DNA of 64,000 nucleotides from Alicyclobacillus sp. ALC3 (GCF_028751195.1 NZ_CP066784.1:1426001-1490000); one strand, 5' to 3'; shown: positions 52,283-61,408, counted from the first letter of the stretch. The notes: generated from the letters alone by a model not told the origin. Program-made: numbers and translations.

Positions 52283-53962
52283 TCAGTGCTTAGTCAACCA
52301 CAGCTGCCAGAACTGGATCGGCAGCACTTGGTGGATGTAGTTCCACTTGTTTCCCGGTTGGACCCACGGTTGCTTCAGAATGTCCATCACGCTGTAGAAC
52401 AGTGGCACAACAGCCCCTTGCTGGTTCGCAATCTGGTCCGCCGTCTCGTAAGCCTGAGCGCGCGTTGCATTGTTGAAGCTGGTGTCACCGACCTGAATCC
52501 AGTGATCAACCGTTGGGTTGTTGTAGTACGAGACGTCGAAGCCACCCTTGTTGTTGCCGTCTAGGTTGTTATAGAGAAAGTCCTGGCCGTCTGGGTAGTC
52601 GTCAATCCACTCACCGTAGTTGGCCTGATCGGTATTCGGTGTCAAGAGACCCTGGATATAAGGCGCCTGGGCTTCCGGCTTAAGCGTCACCTTGAAACCC
52701 ACTTTGTCGAGCTGACTCTGGATGGCTGCAGACAGCTGTGTGGACAGCGGGTCGTTCAACGTGACGAGGTCGAATTTGGCTGGATTGCTTGCGCTGTACC
52801 CTGCCTGTTGCAGCAACTGCTTTGCCTTCTGCAAGTTCTCTGGCATCGTCTTCATCGACTGGCTGTAACCGACGAGACCTGGCGGCATCAACTGATACGC
52901 CGGCACTGCGCGCCCGTTCATGTCCTGTACGAGTTGAGCGCGGTCGATTGCGTAGGCGACGGCTTGCCGGACCTTTACGTTCGTGAATGGCGCCATCTGC
53001 ACATTCAGTGAAAGGAAGTTAGTCATCAAGCCGACATTCTTCATGTAGTCGCTCTTCAGCTTTGGGTTGTTCATGGACGACAGGTAGCTGTTGCTGTCAA
53101 TCTGCATACTCCCGTCAAGCGCCGCACCCATGAGGTCAAGTTTGCCTTGCTGGAACATTAGGAACTGGCTGGACGGTTGTACACCAATCTGGGTGTTGAT
53201 CTCGTTGATGTGCGGTAGGCCCTTCTGCCAGTAGTACGGGTTTTTAACCATGATGAGCGACTGACCTGGCGTCCACGACTTCACCATGTACGGCCCCGCA
53301 CCCACCGCGTGCGTGGAGATCTGATTCAGGTTGAAGTTGTACTGCTGTACGACCTTCTGATCAAGAATTGACCCTGTTCCGGCAGCGAGTGACGCGAGAA
53401 AGTATGGTTCTGGTTGGTTTAAGAAGAACTCCACCGTGTTGTTGTTGATGACCTTAACGCCGTTAAAGTTGCCAGTCGGATTCTTCTCATAGGCCTGTGC
53501 TCCCTGGAGGCCGGCGTAAATGTTGATAGATGCGTTGCTCTTCGGGTTCAGAACGAATTCGACCGAGTACAACACGTCCTGCGCAGTCACGGGGTCGCCG
53601 TTCGAGAACTTGGCATTTCTCAAGTGAAAAGTGATGGCCGTGTTGTTCGAGTTCCAAGTCCATGACTTCGCCAGGGCCGGGACAATCTTGAGACTGGTCG
53701 GTGAAAACGAGACGAGTTGCGAATACACCGAATCAATGTACTGAATCGACTCTGTATCGACCCCGACGGTCGGTACGAGCGACGGGATATCCGACTGCAC
53801 GGCGACGTTCAGTGTGCCCCCGTTCACCGGCTTCCCCGGGTTTGTCCCTGTCGAGTTGCCCGCTGTGCCTCCCCCGTTGCCTCCCCCGCCTGTTCCACAA
53901 GCACTGACGAGCAACGCTGTACCAACGACGGCTAGCGCCAATCCGCCCACTTTCTTGCGCAC
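52283..53962 (-). CDS. peptide ABC transporter substrate-binding lipoprotein (SBP_bac_5)
   Basis: A 559-residue solute-binding protein. A signal peptide ending in the lipobox LLVSAC (about 17-22) is followed by a G/N-rich linker. The SBP family 5 core has SWTWNSNNTAITFHLRNAKFSNGDPVTAQDVLYS and VKVRQAVAYAIDRAQLV in separate conserved blocks. It starts at GTG 53962 behind GAAGGGGGA. It is first in the 13-gene operon and captures the substrate outside the membrane for the Dpp-like transporter. Confidence 0.93.
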   Translation of the reverse strand: MRKKVGGLALAVVGTALLVSACGTGGGGNGGGTAGNSTGTNPGKPVNGGTLNVAVQSDIPSLVPTVGVDTESIQYIDSVYSQLVSFSPTSLKIVPALAKSWTWNSNNTAITFHLRNAKFSNGDPVTAQDVLYSVEFVLNPKSNASINIYAGLQGAQAYEKNPTGNFNGVKVINNNTVEFFLNQPEPYFLASLAAGTGSILDQKVVQQYNFNLNQISTHAVGAGPYMVKSWTPGQSLIMVKNPYYWQKGLPHINEINTQIGVQPSSQFLMFQQGKLDLMGAALDGSMQIDSNSYLSSMNNPKLKSDYMKNVGLMTNFLSLNVQMAPFTNVKVRQAVAYAIDRAQLVQDMNGRAVPAYQLMPPGLVGYSQSMKTMPENLQKAKQLLQQAGYSASNPAKFDLVTLNDPLSTQLSAAIQSQLDKVGFKVTLKPEAQAPYIQGLLTPNTDQANYGEWIDDYPDGQDFLYNNLDGNNKGGFDVSYYNNPTVDHWIQVGDTSFNNATRAQAYETADQIANQQGAVVPLFYSVMDILKQPWVQPGNKWNYIHQVLPIQFWQLWLTKH

Positions 53963-54137
53963 ACGATCTCCCCCTTCAAAATTGTCACGATATCCATGTC
54001 AGATGCCCGGCGTAAAGGTGTAATCACCTCCTGAAAAGTTGTTGCTCGGGAGAACGAGAGGGCGACTTGGCGCTGATGCGTGAACCCGATAGATTACTTA
54101 GTCTCCAATCTCAATTCTCACTTGAGATAATATTCAG

Positions 54138-54174
54138 AGTATATTTCGCGATTAGTCAACTGTCAACAGTTGAC
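54138..54174 (-). promoter_or_regulatory. promoter and palindromic operator of the 13-gene operon
   Basis: TTGACA (54161-54166), a 17-base spacer and TATACT (54138-54143) on the minus strand form a near-consensus sigma-A promoter about 175 bp upstream of the substrate-binding protein gene. GTCAACTGT-CA-ACAGTTGAC (54155-54174) is a perfect 9-bp-arm palindrome that covers the -35. A bound repressor there would block polymerase. The operon-encoded GntR/FCD protein is the obvious candidate. Confidence 0.75.
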
Positions 54175-54253
54175 CATTAAGGTTTTATAGTCAGAAAAAT
54201 TAGCCATTTGTTGTGTAGTCGTACTCCACATCTATCACTCACTGCGGCTCGCA

Positions 54254-55192
54254 TTAATTGATTGTTCGTGCTCGTCTTTGAACCAATAAACCCGGAATGA
54301 TGATACCCGCCAATATCAGGATGACCCCCACCCACTGCACACCTCCAATTGATTCATTTAGAAAAATCGAGGACATGATGATAGCCGCAGGCAACTCGGA
54401 GGCAGCGAGGATAGAGCCCAAACCCGGTCCCGTCGCTGGAAATCCGGTTGTGAACAGGATGACGGGTAAAAATGATCCAAACAGGCCAAGAATCCAACCA
54501 TACCTCACGAAACATAGCCAAAAGGTCACTCCGAAGAACGCGTGGTTGAACACAATCAGAGCCAATACGAATGAACCAGTTACCATGATGGCACTACGTG
54601 TCCACGGATTTATGTTCAGTGCCACAGTGCCGCTCAATGTCATGAACAGACTCTGTGCAATAGCTGCCAAGAAGGCAAGACCAACGCCGGTCCAGCTGAT
54701 GTCGTGCACGCGATGTGTGATGACTCCGGTTGCAACCACCGTGCCACACAAAATAACTAACGCCGATGTCATCCTTGATGCCTTTGGAACCCGGCGGGAA
54801 ATGATGGCTTCGGTAAAGACCCCCATCCAAGTAAACTGAAACAGAATGAGAATTCCCGTAGGCGCCGATAGATACCGAAGCGAGAAATAGTAAAGGATGC
54901 CAGTCGATCCTCCCAGGAACCCGACCGCTAGGAGCTTGCCGATCGCCCCTGTACTGACGTTCGCCGTATGCCTAGTGTCGGTTCGGGTTGGCCTCCTTCT
55001 CATCAACGCGGAGAACGCGGCGACAATCCAGAAGCAAATCGCACCGAACAGAAATTGCCCTCCAGTTACATCAGCCAATCGAAAGTGAGCGGCATATGCT
55101 AATTTCACAAAAGTAGACAATATGCCATAACTACAACCACCGATAAATACCATGACAGCTCCCTTGAACAATTGCGTCAATCTCGAAGCCAC
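54254..55192 (-). CDS. EamA/DMT-superfamily transporter
   Basis: A 312-residue, ten-helix drug/metabolite transporter with two EamA halves. The first starts KGAVMVFIGGCSYGILSTFVKLAY; the second starts GVGLAFLAAIAQSLFMTLSG and ends in the ASELPAAIIMSSIFLNESIGGVQWVGVILILAGII region in separate conserved blocks. GTG 55192 is the outer start; TTG 55180 has better spacing from AAGGTGG. It exports or exchanges a metabolite that cannot be predicted. It is on the same strand as the MFS gene, separated by a strong hairpin. Confidence 0.85.
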   Translation of the reverse strand: MASRLTQLFKGAVMVFIGGCSYGILSTFVKLAYAAHFRLADVTGGQFLFGAICFWIVAAFSALMRRRPTRTDTRHTANVSTGAIGKLLAVGFLGGSTGILYYFSLRYLSAPTGILILFQFTWMGVFTEAIISRRVPKASRMTSALVILCGTVVATGVITHRVHDISWTGVGLAFLAAIAQSLFMTLSGTVALNINPWTRSAIMVTGSFVLALIVFNHAFFGVTFWLCFVRYGWILGLFGSFLPVILFTTGFPATGPGLGSILAASELPAAIIMSSIFLNESIGGVQWVGVILILAGIIIPGLLVQRRARTIN

Positions 55193-55245
55193 CTTCCTGC
55201 TGTTGCGCCGATTCGACTAAAGAAATGATGAATTGCCGTGGATAA

Positions 55246-55275
55246 GGCGGATATCCAATGGTTTGGATACCCGCC
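55246..55275 (-). terminator. hairpin between MFS and EamA genes
   Basis: GGCGG-A-TATCCA pairs with TGGATA-C-CCGCC, 11 bp with one mismatch and a 6-base loop. No T-tract follows, so it may be an attenuator or mRNA-stability element rather than a full terminator. Confidence 0.4.
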
Positions 55276-55340
55276 GTCAGATTGCACATATTGTACGTAC
55301 CGAAACACAAACGCGACACGCGTGGGGTCAGTACAACAAC

Positions 55341-56750
55341 TTACTGGACCTGAACCTGCTTTGGCTTAATGAACAGTGTTGCGACAAATGCGAGTACCGT
55401 GATCCCAACAGAGATCCACAGAGCCGTTGTATATCCCCCAAGTGTACCCTTGCCCACCAAAGGAGCGACGAGACCGATGCCAAGGCCTGCGCCAATGCCA
55501 AACGCGGCACCATTTAGGCCTGGAAGTGCTGCTGGTGCTTCTGCTGGTGACTGCAGCACGCCAAGCCCGTTCGCCGTCGTTAAAACGAACCCATTGTAAG
55601 TAATTCCGAGGATGGCAACTAGGGCGAAGACGGCCCACTTACTGTGTGGAACAAGTGCAATCGTCATGAGGTCTAGTATGCACAGCACCATTCCGACTCG
55701 GAGCAGTTTCGTCCAGCTCCACTTGCCGGCAATCCAGCCTGATAGCGGCGCTGCCACCACGCCAATCAAGGCTGCTGGGGTCAGGAACATCAAGCCAGAC
55801 TGTGCTGCATTGAGTCCAAAGCCAACTTTCTGGTCCTGGCTCAGCAACACCACAGTAAAATTAATCACAGAGAAGACGCCCGTCAAAGTCAGGATTGTGG
55901 TTGCAATGACTGGCCACACTTGGCGGGAGCGGAGATGATGGACTGCAATCATTGGCGTCGAGATGTTCTTTTCCACGAACCAGAAAGCAACAAAAAACAA
56001 CAACGTCCCCACCAGATAGAGTAGCGTAATCGGTGCCACCCATCCAGCAGAGGAGCCATCAGAGACAAAGTAGGTAAGACAAATTAAACCAAGAGATAAT
56101 GCCGCCGCGCCCCACCAATCCATCTTTCCAGCAGTTGCAGTCGCCTTATTGTCCTTTGGCACCACCAACATTACGCATAGGAGTGCAATGGCAGCAAGAA
56201 TCAGGATGACGACGAATATAGAACGAAACCCATAGTGGTCGCTCAGCAGACCGCCAACATAACCATCAAATCCACCGACTCCACCGTTTACAGCTGTAAG
56301 CACGCCCAGTACAGTTCCGAATACTTTCTGGCTCAACCCCTCGTTCAGGATGACATAGGACAACTGGAACGCTGCGCTAGATGCACCCTGCAGTACGCGG
56401 CCAAGCAGAAGAACAGTTAGATTGGGGGAGAAAATGCAAAGTAGCGTGCCCACCGCCAGAATCAGAATGACAACCACCAAAGACCGACGCCGTCCAATAA
56501 AATCACTCCAACGGCTCAGTACAACGCCACCAATTGACCCCGCGAGGAAGAATAGGGACGATACGCGTGAAACCGCGCTCACATCAACATGCAAAGACTT
56601 CGCGATATCAGGCAGTGCAGGGCTAATCATGCTGGCGTTTAATTGGTACGACAAAACGCAAAGAATTAGTGTGACCACAAGGACAACTGCACGACGCCCG
56701 TGCAGTGACACTTTACCGTTCGCTTGCGCTTGCGACAAGGCAAGTTCCAT
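55341..56750 (-). CDS. MFS transporter (drug:H+ antiporter type)
   Basis: A 469-residue major facilitator with 12-14 helices. Motif A is SRWSDFIGRRRSLVV in the loop after helix 2; a motif-C-like GGVGGFDGYVGGLLSDHYGFRSIF is in helix 5-6. ATG 56750 has GAGAGGGG upstream; the longer open frame lacks a site. It is 26 bp behind the nucleoside hydrolase gene, so it may move nucleosides, bases or a nucleoside analogue, although the motif pattern is that of multidrug antiporters. Confidence 0.85.
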   Translation of the reverse strand: MELALSQAQANGKVSLHGRRAVVLVVTLILCVLSYQLNASMISPALPDIAKSLHVDVSAVSRVSSLFFLAGSIGGVVLSRWSDFIGRRRSLVVVILILAVGTLLCIFSPNLTVLLLGRVLQGASSAAFQLSYVILNEGLSQKVFGTVLGVLTAVNGGVGGFDGYVGGLLSDHYGFRSIFVVILILAAIALLCVMLVVPKDNKATATAGKMDWWGAAALSLGLICLTYFVSDGSSAGWVAPITLLYLVGTLLFFVAFWFVEKNISTPMIAVHHLRSRQVWPVIATTILTLTGVFSVINFTVVLLSQDQKVGFGLNAAQSGLMFLTPAALIGVVAAPLSGWIAGKWSWTKLLRVGMVLCILDLMTIALVPHSKWAVFALVAILGITYNGFVLTTANGLGVLQSPAEAPAALPGLNGAAFGIGAGLGIGLVAPLVGKGTLGGYTTALWISVGITVLAFVATLFIKPKQVQVQ

Positions 56751-56776
56751 CGCGTGTACCCCTCTCTCGGCTTCCA

Positions 56777-57766
56777 TCAATGGGATTTCAGTGAAGACTC
56801 TACTTCTTTCACATTTCCTGATGTCTGTTCTCCGAATAAGGAAAGAAGGGTGTAGTTCAAATCCTTCACCAATGCGCTCGAGTCCACCGCAAGGCAAACT
56901 TTCACGTTGGGATTCGGATCACGAAGTTTGAACGGGTCGCCAATCGTTCGACCTGCTGCCTCACCCTCGGTCACCACTGTCATGTGCATCGGTAGTGTGG
57001 TGAAGTACTCTGGATGAATGGCCTGGATAACTGCGGACGGATCGTGGAGGTAACATGAACTATCAAGGTCGCTGTGCTGCGAAATGTAGTAGTCCACCAT
57101 GTCAGCATAGGTTCTCCCTCCGATCGATCCCGTTTTTCTCCACAACTGTGTGTCTGCAGTCGTCAATATAGAACGTTGTGTAACATCTAACCCAACCATC
57201 GTTACATCGACACCGCTTTCAAACACATACTTTGTAGCCTCTGGGTCCTGAGATACATTCGCCTCCGTATAGGCATTGACATTGCCCGGAACTGTCAAGG
57301 CCCCCCCCATAATCACAACACGTCCGATGAATTCCGTTATTTCGGGCGCCGTTTTCAATGCAGTGGCAAGATTGGTTAACGGGCCCGTAGTGACTATCAC
57401 CAAGTCCTGCCCGTGTTTTTTTATGGATTCAATGATGAAATCGACCCCACTGATTGATTCTTTCGACTTAAGAGAGGTTTCCATTGAAACTTGTCCAACA
57501 CCATTTTCACCGTGGATCCGGGCACTTACCTCCATGCGCTCAAAAACTCGTTTGGAGATGGCGTGCTCTTCACCAGCACACACGGGTACGCCCTCGACGC
57601 CAAGCATGTGTAGGATGTCCAACACATTCTGGACACCCACCTCCGTGTATACGTTTCCATAGGTGCCCGTCACACCAATCAATTCAATTTCTTTGCACGC
57701 AATGGCATAGGCCAGCGCCATTGCATCATCAATGCCGGTATCTAAATCCAAAATCATTTTCGTCAC
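56777..57766 (-). CDS. nucleoside hydrolase (inosine/uridine-preferring family)
   Basis: A 329-residue hydrolase. The N-terminal calcium-binding motif DLDTGIDDAMA is intact. VTTGPLTNLATAL, VIMGGAL and the C-terminal DPSAVIQAIHPEYF, with the distal calcium/ribose Asp, complete the family pattern. It cleaves the N-glycosidic bond of ribonucleosides to base and ribose. AAGGAGG favours GTG 57766 over ATG 57772. A G8 run within the gene is translated in frame. Regulation is probably by the GntR/UTRA protein encoded upstream. Confidence 0.9.
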   Translation of the reverse strand: MTKMILDLDTGIDDAMALAYAIACKEIELIGVTGTYGNVYTEVGVQNVLDILHMLGVEGVPVCAGEEHAISKRVFERMEVSARIHGENGVGQVSMETSLKSKESISGVDFIIESIKKHGQDLVIVTTGPLTNLATALKTAPEITEFIGRVVIMGGALTVPGNVNAYTEANVSQDPEATKYVFESGVDVTMVGLDVTQRSILTTADTQLWRKTGSIGGRTYADMVDYYISQHSDLDSSCYLHDPSAVIQAIHPEYFTTLPMHMTVVTEGEAAGRTIGDPFKLRDPNPNVKVCLAVDSSALVKDLNYTLLSLFGEQTSGNVKEVESSLKSH

Positions 57767-57915
57767 ACGCATCTCCTCCTTCTACGAAGTATTTATGCCA
57801 CCACTGCATGGGGAACTGCGAGTGAAAGTAGTGTGCAGAACACGACCACCACCCTTCTGTTGTTCGTAATTTCAGTTAAAATACACATTACGACAACTTG
57901 TATGTGTTGCTGTAT

Positions 57916-57956
57916 GTTTAATACAACTATTAAACCATAAGTGTAAGCGTTGTCAA
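57916..57956 (-). promoter_or_regulatory. promoter and operator of the nucleoside hydrolase operon
   Basis: TTGACA (57951-57956) and TTAATA (57928-57933) are separated by 17 bp on the minus strand. GTTTAATA-N4-TATTAAAC (57916-57935), a perfect 8-bp-arm palindrome, overlies the -10. The adjacent GntR/UTRA regulator is the likely ligand. The remainder of the 57767-58106 gap shows nothing else. Confidence 0.6.
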
Positions 57957-58106
57957 GATGACAAATTGTTGCACGTACTGAAATACTGAAGGGTCATAGG
58001 AAAGAGAGGGGTCCTCTTGTTAGAGCCCCAATTGCCAACTGTCTGCGTAAGAATTTAGAACTGAAGGGATGGAGAGGATAGACAGAGGATAAGGAAGGAC
58101 AGTTGC

Positions 58107-58838
58107 TCAGTTGTTCCGGAAGACCTTAAACACAGCACGTTCGAATGGAATGTAGTATTTGCTGTACGCAATGATATTTCCATTCACATCGGTCAATCGT
58201 TCCGCGATCATCTGATAGTATTCAGACGTTGCACCGGCAATTGCCTCCTTAATATTGTCAGTCGAACGCACTAATTTGATCTCCACCATCGAAGACCTTG
58301 CATCCTCATAGATTTTTGTCTCGAGGTATTCTAAGACCGCACCCTGGTCGTTGAGGTCAATCGATTTCAATTGGTCAAAATCGGTCGCCACATGTGAGAA
58401 ACAAGACCCTCTAACTACTCCGTTCTCTTTGTAGTACCTATACACAGCGAGAATCACTGGGATATTCCGGTTGAAGACACGTTTGGTATGTTCACTTGAC
58501 AAATCCACTTCCACGTCAATGTCAACTTTGTCAATCGAGTCCAAGCAACTACTGTAAAAGGGGTTGCCCATTCTCTCAATTCCAACGTTATCTAAATTCA
58601 ATGTCTTCCTGACAAAGTTACCGACGCCTCTTCGTGCCTCTAAAACACCATCTTCAATGAGCAGTCGTAATGCCTGTCGTAATGTAGATCGGCTAATACC
58701 CAACTGTTGCGCGAGAATTGGCTCCGTCGGAAACTTGCTGCCTTCTGGATACAAGCCATCTTGGATCATGTTCAAGAGTTGGTTGTATGCTGTCGCATAC
58801 CGCGCTGCTTTTTTGTGTATGCGGTTATTTTCGTGCAT
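58107..58838 (-). CDS. GntR family regulator with UTRA effector domain
   Basis: A 243-residue regulator. The winged helix (about 12-78) reads EPILAQQLGISRSTLRQALRLLIEDGVL, and the wing RRGVGNFV. The C-terminal UTRA domain (about 95-240) binds a sugar or nucleotide-type effector, ending in VNGNIIAYSKYYIPFERAVFKV. It lies upstream of, and on the same strand as, the nucleoside hydrolase gene, with the operator between. It probably represses nucleoside catabolism until the substrate is present. Confidence 0.9.
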   Translation of the reverse strand: MHENNRIHKKAARYATAYNQLLNMIQDGLYPEGSKFPTEPILAQQLGISRSTLRQALRLLIEDGVLEARRGVGNFVRKTLNLDNVGIERMGNPFYSSCLDSIDKVDIDVEVDLSSEHTKRVFNRNIPVILAVYRYYKENGVVRGSCFSHVATDFDQLKSIDLNDQGAVLEYLETKIYEDARSSMVEIKLVRSTDNIKEAIAGATSEYYQMIAERLTDVNGNIIAYSKYYIPFERAVFKVFRNN

Positions 58839-59352
58839 CCGGTAACCACCTATGTGTGTATCATTTTGTCTATAATAACACGTACTTGGTCAACGGGAGC
58901 ACGACACTGTCGTGGAGAACATCAAGCCCAAATGGTTAGTATTTGGCACAAATGACCATAGTCAAAACCCATCTTCACTGTCTCCTCTGGAATATCACCC
59001 TAAGAGTTCCCCAACCATCGTTTGAGTATGTCCAATGCAAATGTCGGCTGGACCTGCCTCGAAGGTGCCAGCATTGAATTTCGAATGCGAAGCTTTAATG
59101 ACGCTTGAGATCCGCTTTGAATCATAGTAGTATTATTACATACTACTAACGAACAAAAAGCACTACGCAAAGAAGAGGGTTGCTATGTAGCTTCTAATTG
59201 ATGCATTCCCAGCTTGCGAATACATCAACGGGATCGGCCGAAATCACTCTCCTGATGACGAATGACCAAGCTGACCGCAGCGTTCACACGATCCACTGAC
59301 TTTGCCGACCGCAGAAGAAAATCATCTAGCACAGTATTGGGGAGATGAGTTG
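58839..59352. other. 514-bp intergenic region between divergent gntR and trmB
   Basis: No gene is visible. It contains an 8-bp-arm inverted repeat TAGTAGTA-N8-TACTACTA at 59125-59148, about 205 bp before the TrmB-family gene, which may be an operator. The region is A+T-rich around that repeat. Promoter elements are not convincing. Confidence 0.5.
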
Positions 59353-60141
59353 ATGATTGAACACCTAAGACGTATCGGACTTTCAGACCTTGAGGCTCGT
59401 TGTTACTTGACGCTACATGAGGAGTCACATCTTTCAGGATACGAAGTTGCCAAGCGGGTTTCCGTCTCGCGCACTAACGTATATGCCGCTTTACGCGCTC
59501 TTGTTGACAAAGGCGGATGTCGCATCATTGATGGAGATCCAGTCCTCTATGATGCCGTACCTATTAACCAATTTGCTCAACTGCTGAAGTCAGAGTTTGA
59601 AGACACCATTCACGTCTTGTCTACCGAACTCACCACCCGACCGCAGCATGCGCCTGGATTTTACAGTTGGAATGGAGCAGATTCAGTCACTCAAGCCATT
59701 CGCAGATTAGTAGTTAATGCAACACAAACTATCGTCGTTGACGCTTGGGCTGAGGACCTTCCGCAAGTCGAAGGCTTGCTACTTGACGCACAGAGCCGAG
59801 GTATTACTGTCGTCGTGATCACACTAGGTGAATGGAACACAGACCTAGATAATCTCATTCAACACATGAGATACGATATACCGCCCTCTACGCCAAGGAA
59901 ATTCACATTACTTTGCGATTCGCGTTCCTCCATCATAGCGAATTTTGGCGGACAGATGAGACCATCTGCACTGGAAACGGAGCATCCAGCAGTGGCTGAT
60001 GTTCTTAAAAATGCGTTCTACCATGACGTGATTATGCACAACATAGAGGGAGATTTTGGTTCCGAATTAACTGGGCGGTACGGCGAGCAGTATGCGAATC
60101 TTCGCGGATTCTACGAACAGAAAGGGTGGACATTCAAATGA
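59353..60141 (+). CDS. TrmB family transcriptional regulator
   Basis: A 262-residue regulator. The N-terminal TrmB winged helix reads LRRIGLSDLEARCYLTL and GYEVAKRVSVSRTNVYAAL. The C-terminal part (about 105-262) is a phospholipase-D-like TrmB regulatory domain (TIVVDAWAEDLPQVEGLL). TrmB proteins sense sugars. ATG 59353 has GGGGAGATGAG upstream. Its stop overlaps the start of the inositol-monophosphatase-like gene, so the regulator and enzyme are coupled. Confidence 0.87.
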   Translation: MIEHLRRIGLSDLEARCYLTLHEESHLSGYEVAKRVSVSRTNVYAALRALVDKGGCRIIDGDPVLYDAVPINQFAQLLKSEFEDTIHVLSTELTTRPQHAPGFYSWNGADSVTQAIRRLVVNATQTIVVDAWAEDLPQVEGLLLDAQSRGITVVVITLGEWNTDLDNLIQHMRYDIPPSTPRKFTLLCDSRSSIIANFGGQMRPSALETEHPAVADVLKNAFYHDVIMHNIEGDFGSELTGRYGEQYANLRGFYEQKGWTFK

Positions 60142-60953
60142 CCAATGTAGATATCACGACTTGCAAAGACATTCTCTTCAATGTTGGAACTCAATTGTGG
60201 CAAAAGTACGGTGAACTACCGACAGCACAAGATAGAACCGAACTCGCTCAACGTATTCATGAAGCCAACCAATGGGCGGCATCGAGCATCCGGACTGCCC
60301 TGGAGAGTGTTTATCCGACTATCCACTGGTCTTTCTCAGAACTTGAATTGAGTAAACAACAAAGAGCTGAATTCGACGATGAATATTGGGTGTGTGACCC
60401 GGTGGATGGCGCCGTCCATTTGCATCAAGGCTTCGCATTTTGGTCAATGTCTTTGTGCCTCATTCGAAATGGCGAACCCGTCCTGTCAATGATATATGAT
60501 CCCAGTCGACAAGAATTCTTTCACGCCGTAGCGGGTCAGGGGGCCTATCTGCAAGGACGCAGAATACAAGTGTCTTCAAAAATCAAAGGATATGACGCAA
60601 TGATTGCAACTGCGCCACCATCGGCAGCAGACCAAGACCTTGAGAATACACAAAGAACCGCTTCCTCCCTCGCTCGTCTCATGCCCCAGGTTGGTGCCAC
60701 TCGGATGCTCGGGTCTGTCGCACTACAACTGGCCTATGTAGCATGCGGTCGACTCGACGGATACTGGGAGTTTGGAAGTGAGTTCTATGACTGGGTGTCT
60801 GGTGCACTGCTGATTCGAGAAGCTGGCGGTGTAGTATCCGACATGTACGGGAATGCCTTCACGTGGGGGGCGACAGGAATCATCGCCGGCTCTCCGGGTA
60901 TTCACGACATGCTTACAACTGAGATTAAGTCCGCGTCGCAAAATCAGGTCTGA
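60138..60953 (+). CDS. inositol monophosphatase family protein (variant motif)
   Basis: A 271-residue member of the Mg-dependent sugar phosphatase fold. The first metal motif reads CDPVDGAVHLHQGF, where the family has DPxDGTxNF (Thr replaced by Ala). The second reads EFYDWVSGALLIREAGG, in place of WDxAAGxxLxxEAGG. The Glu expected before the first motif is not in a clear GEE context. The start overlaps the TrmB stop (ATGA). Candidate substrates are inositol phosphate, fructose-1,6-bisphosphate or PAP; none can be chosen. Confidence 0.82.
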   Translation: MTNVDITTCKDILFNVGTQLWQKYGELPTAQDRTELAQRIHEANQWAASSIRTALESVYPTIHWSFSELELSKQQRAEFDDEYWVCDPVDGAVHLHQGFAFWSMSLCLIRNGEPVLSMIYDPSRQEFFHAVAGQGAYLQGRRIQVSSKIKGYDAMIATAPPSAADQDLENTQRTASSLARLMPQVGATRMLGSVALQLAYVACGRLDGYWEFGSEFYDWVSGALLIREAGGVVSDMYGNAFTWGATGIIAGSPGIHDMLTTEIKSASQNQV

Positions 60954-60973
60954 AGGATGGGATATCAAAAAGG

Positions 60974-61408
60974 CTAGTAGTGGTTTAACTTGGACGCCAA
61001 CTCGACCCGATTCTTTACATGCAATTTTTGAAGTATGTTTTTGACATGATACTTGACCGTATTGGGAGATACACCAAGTAAATTAGCGATTTGTGCGTTG
61101 GTTGCTCCCGTAATTAAATGGGTGAGGACGTCCATTTCACGAGCAGTAAAATCTCTCAACTGGACCTTCATCCCACCTGTCTGTCCCTCTTGCTGAAACA
61201 CCACAGGACTTTGCACGGTTTCACCAAGCACACGCAATATCGTTGCTACTGTTCTATTTACTACGCGAATGGGGTTCGTAGACGCTCCACTTGATTCTGG
61301 TTCAAGGTCAAGCATAACTTGCTTCTGAATGGGTGTCCCTTTGTATTCAACTTGAAATTGGAGAATTAGTCGGATTGACGGCAGTGGATGGTTGTTCCCC
61401 ATAGTCAC
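60974..61408 (-). CDS. LuxR-type HTH transcriptional regulator
   Basis: A 144-residue protein. A short N-terminal domain of unknown type (about 1-75) is followed by a linker. The C-terminal LuxR/NarL helix-turn-helix reads FTAREMDVLTHLITGATNAQIANLLGVSPNTVKYHVKNIL in adjacent conserved blocks. There is no receiver domain, so it is not phosphorylated conventionally. GGAGGGGG 8 bases upstream selects GTG 61408. It is divergent from the molybdoenzyme gene, a plausible target. Confidence 0.82.
   Translation of the reverse strand: MTMGNNHPLPSIRLILQFQVEYKGTPIQKQVMLDLEPESSGASTNPIRVVNRTVATILRVLGETVQSPVVFQQEGQTGGMKVQLRDFTAREMDVLTHLITGATNAQIANLLGVSPNTVKYHVKNILQKLHVKNRVELASKLNHY

Noticed and set aside
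57300..57310. C8 tract inside the nucleoside hydrolase gene as a contingency locus
   Set aside because: The frame is intact and encodes the conserved MGGAL segment; one short homopolymer is not enough evidence.
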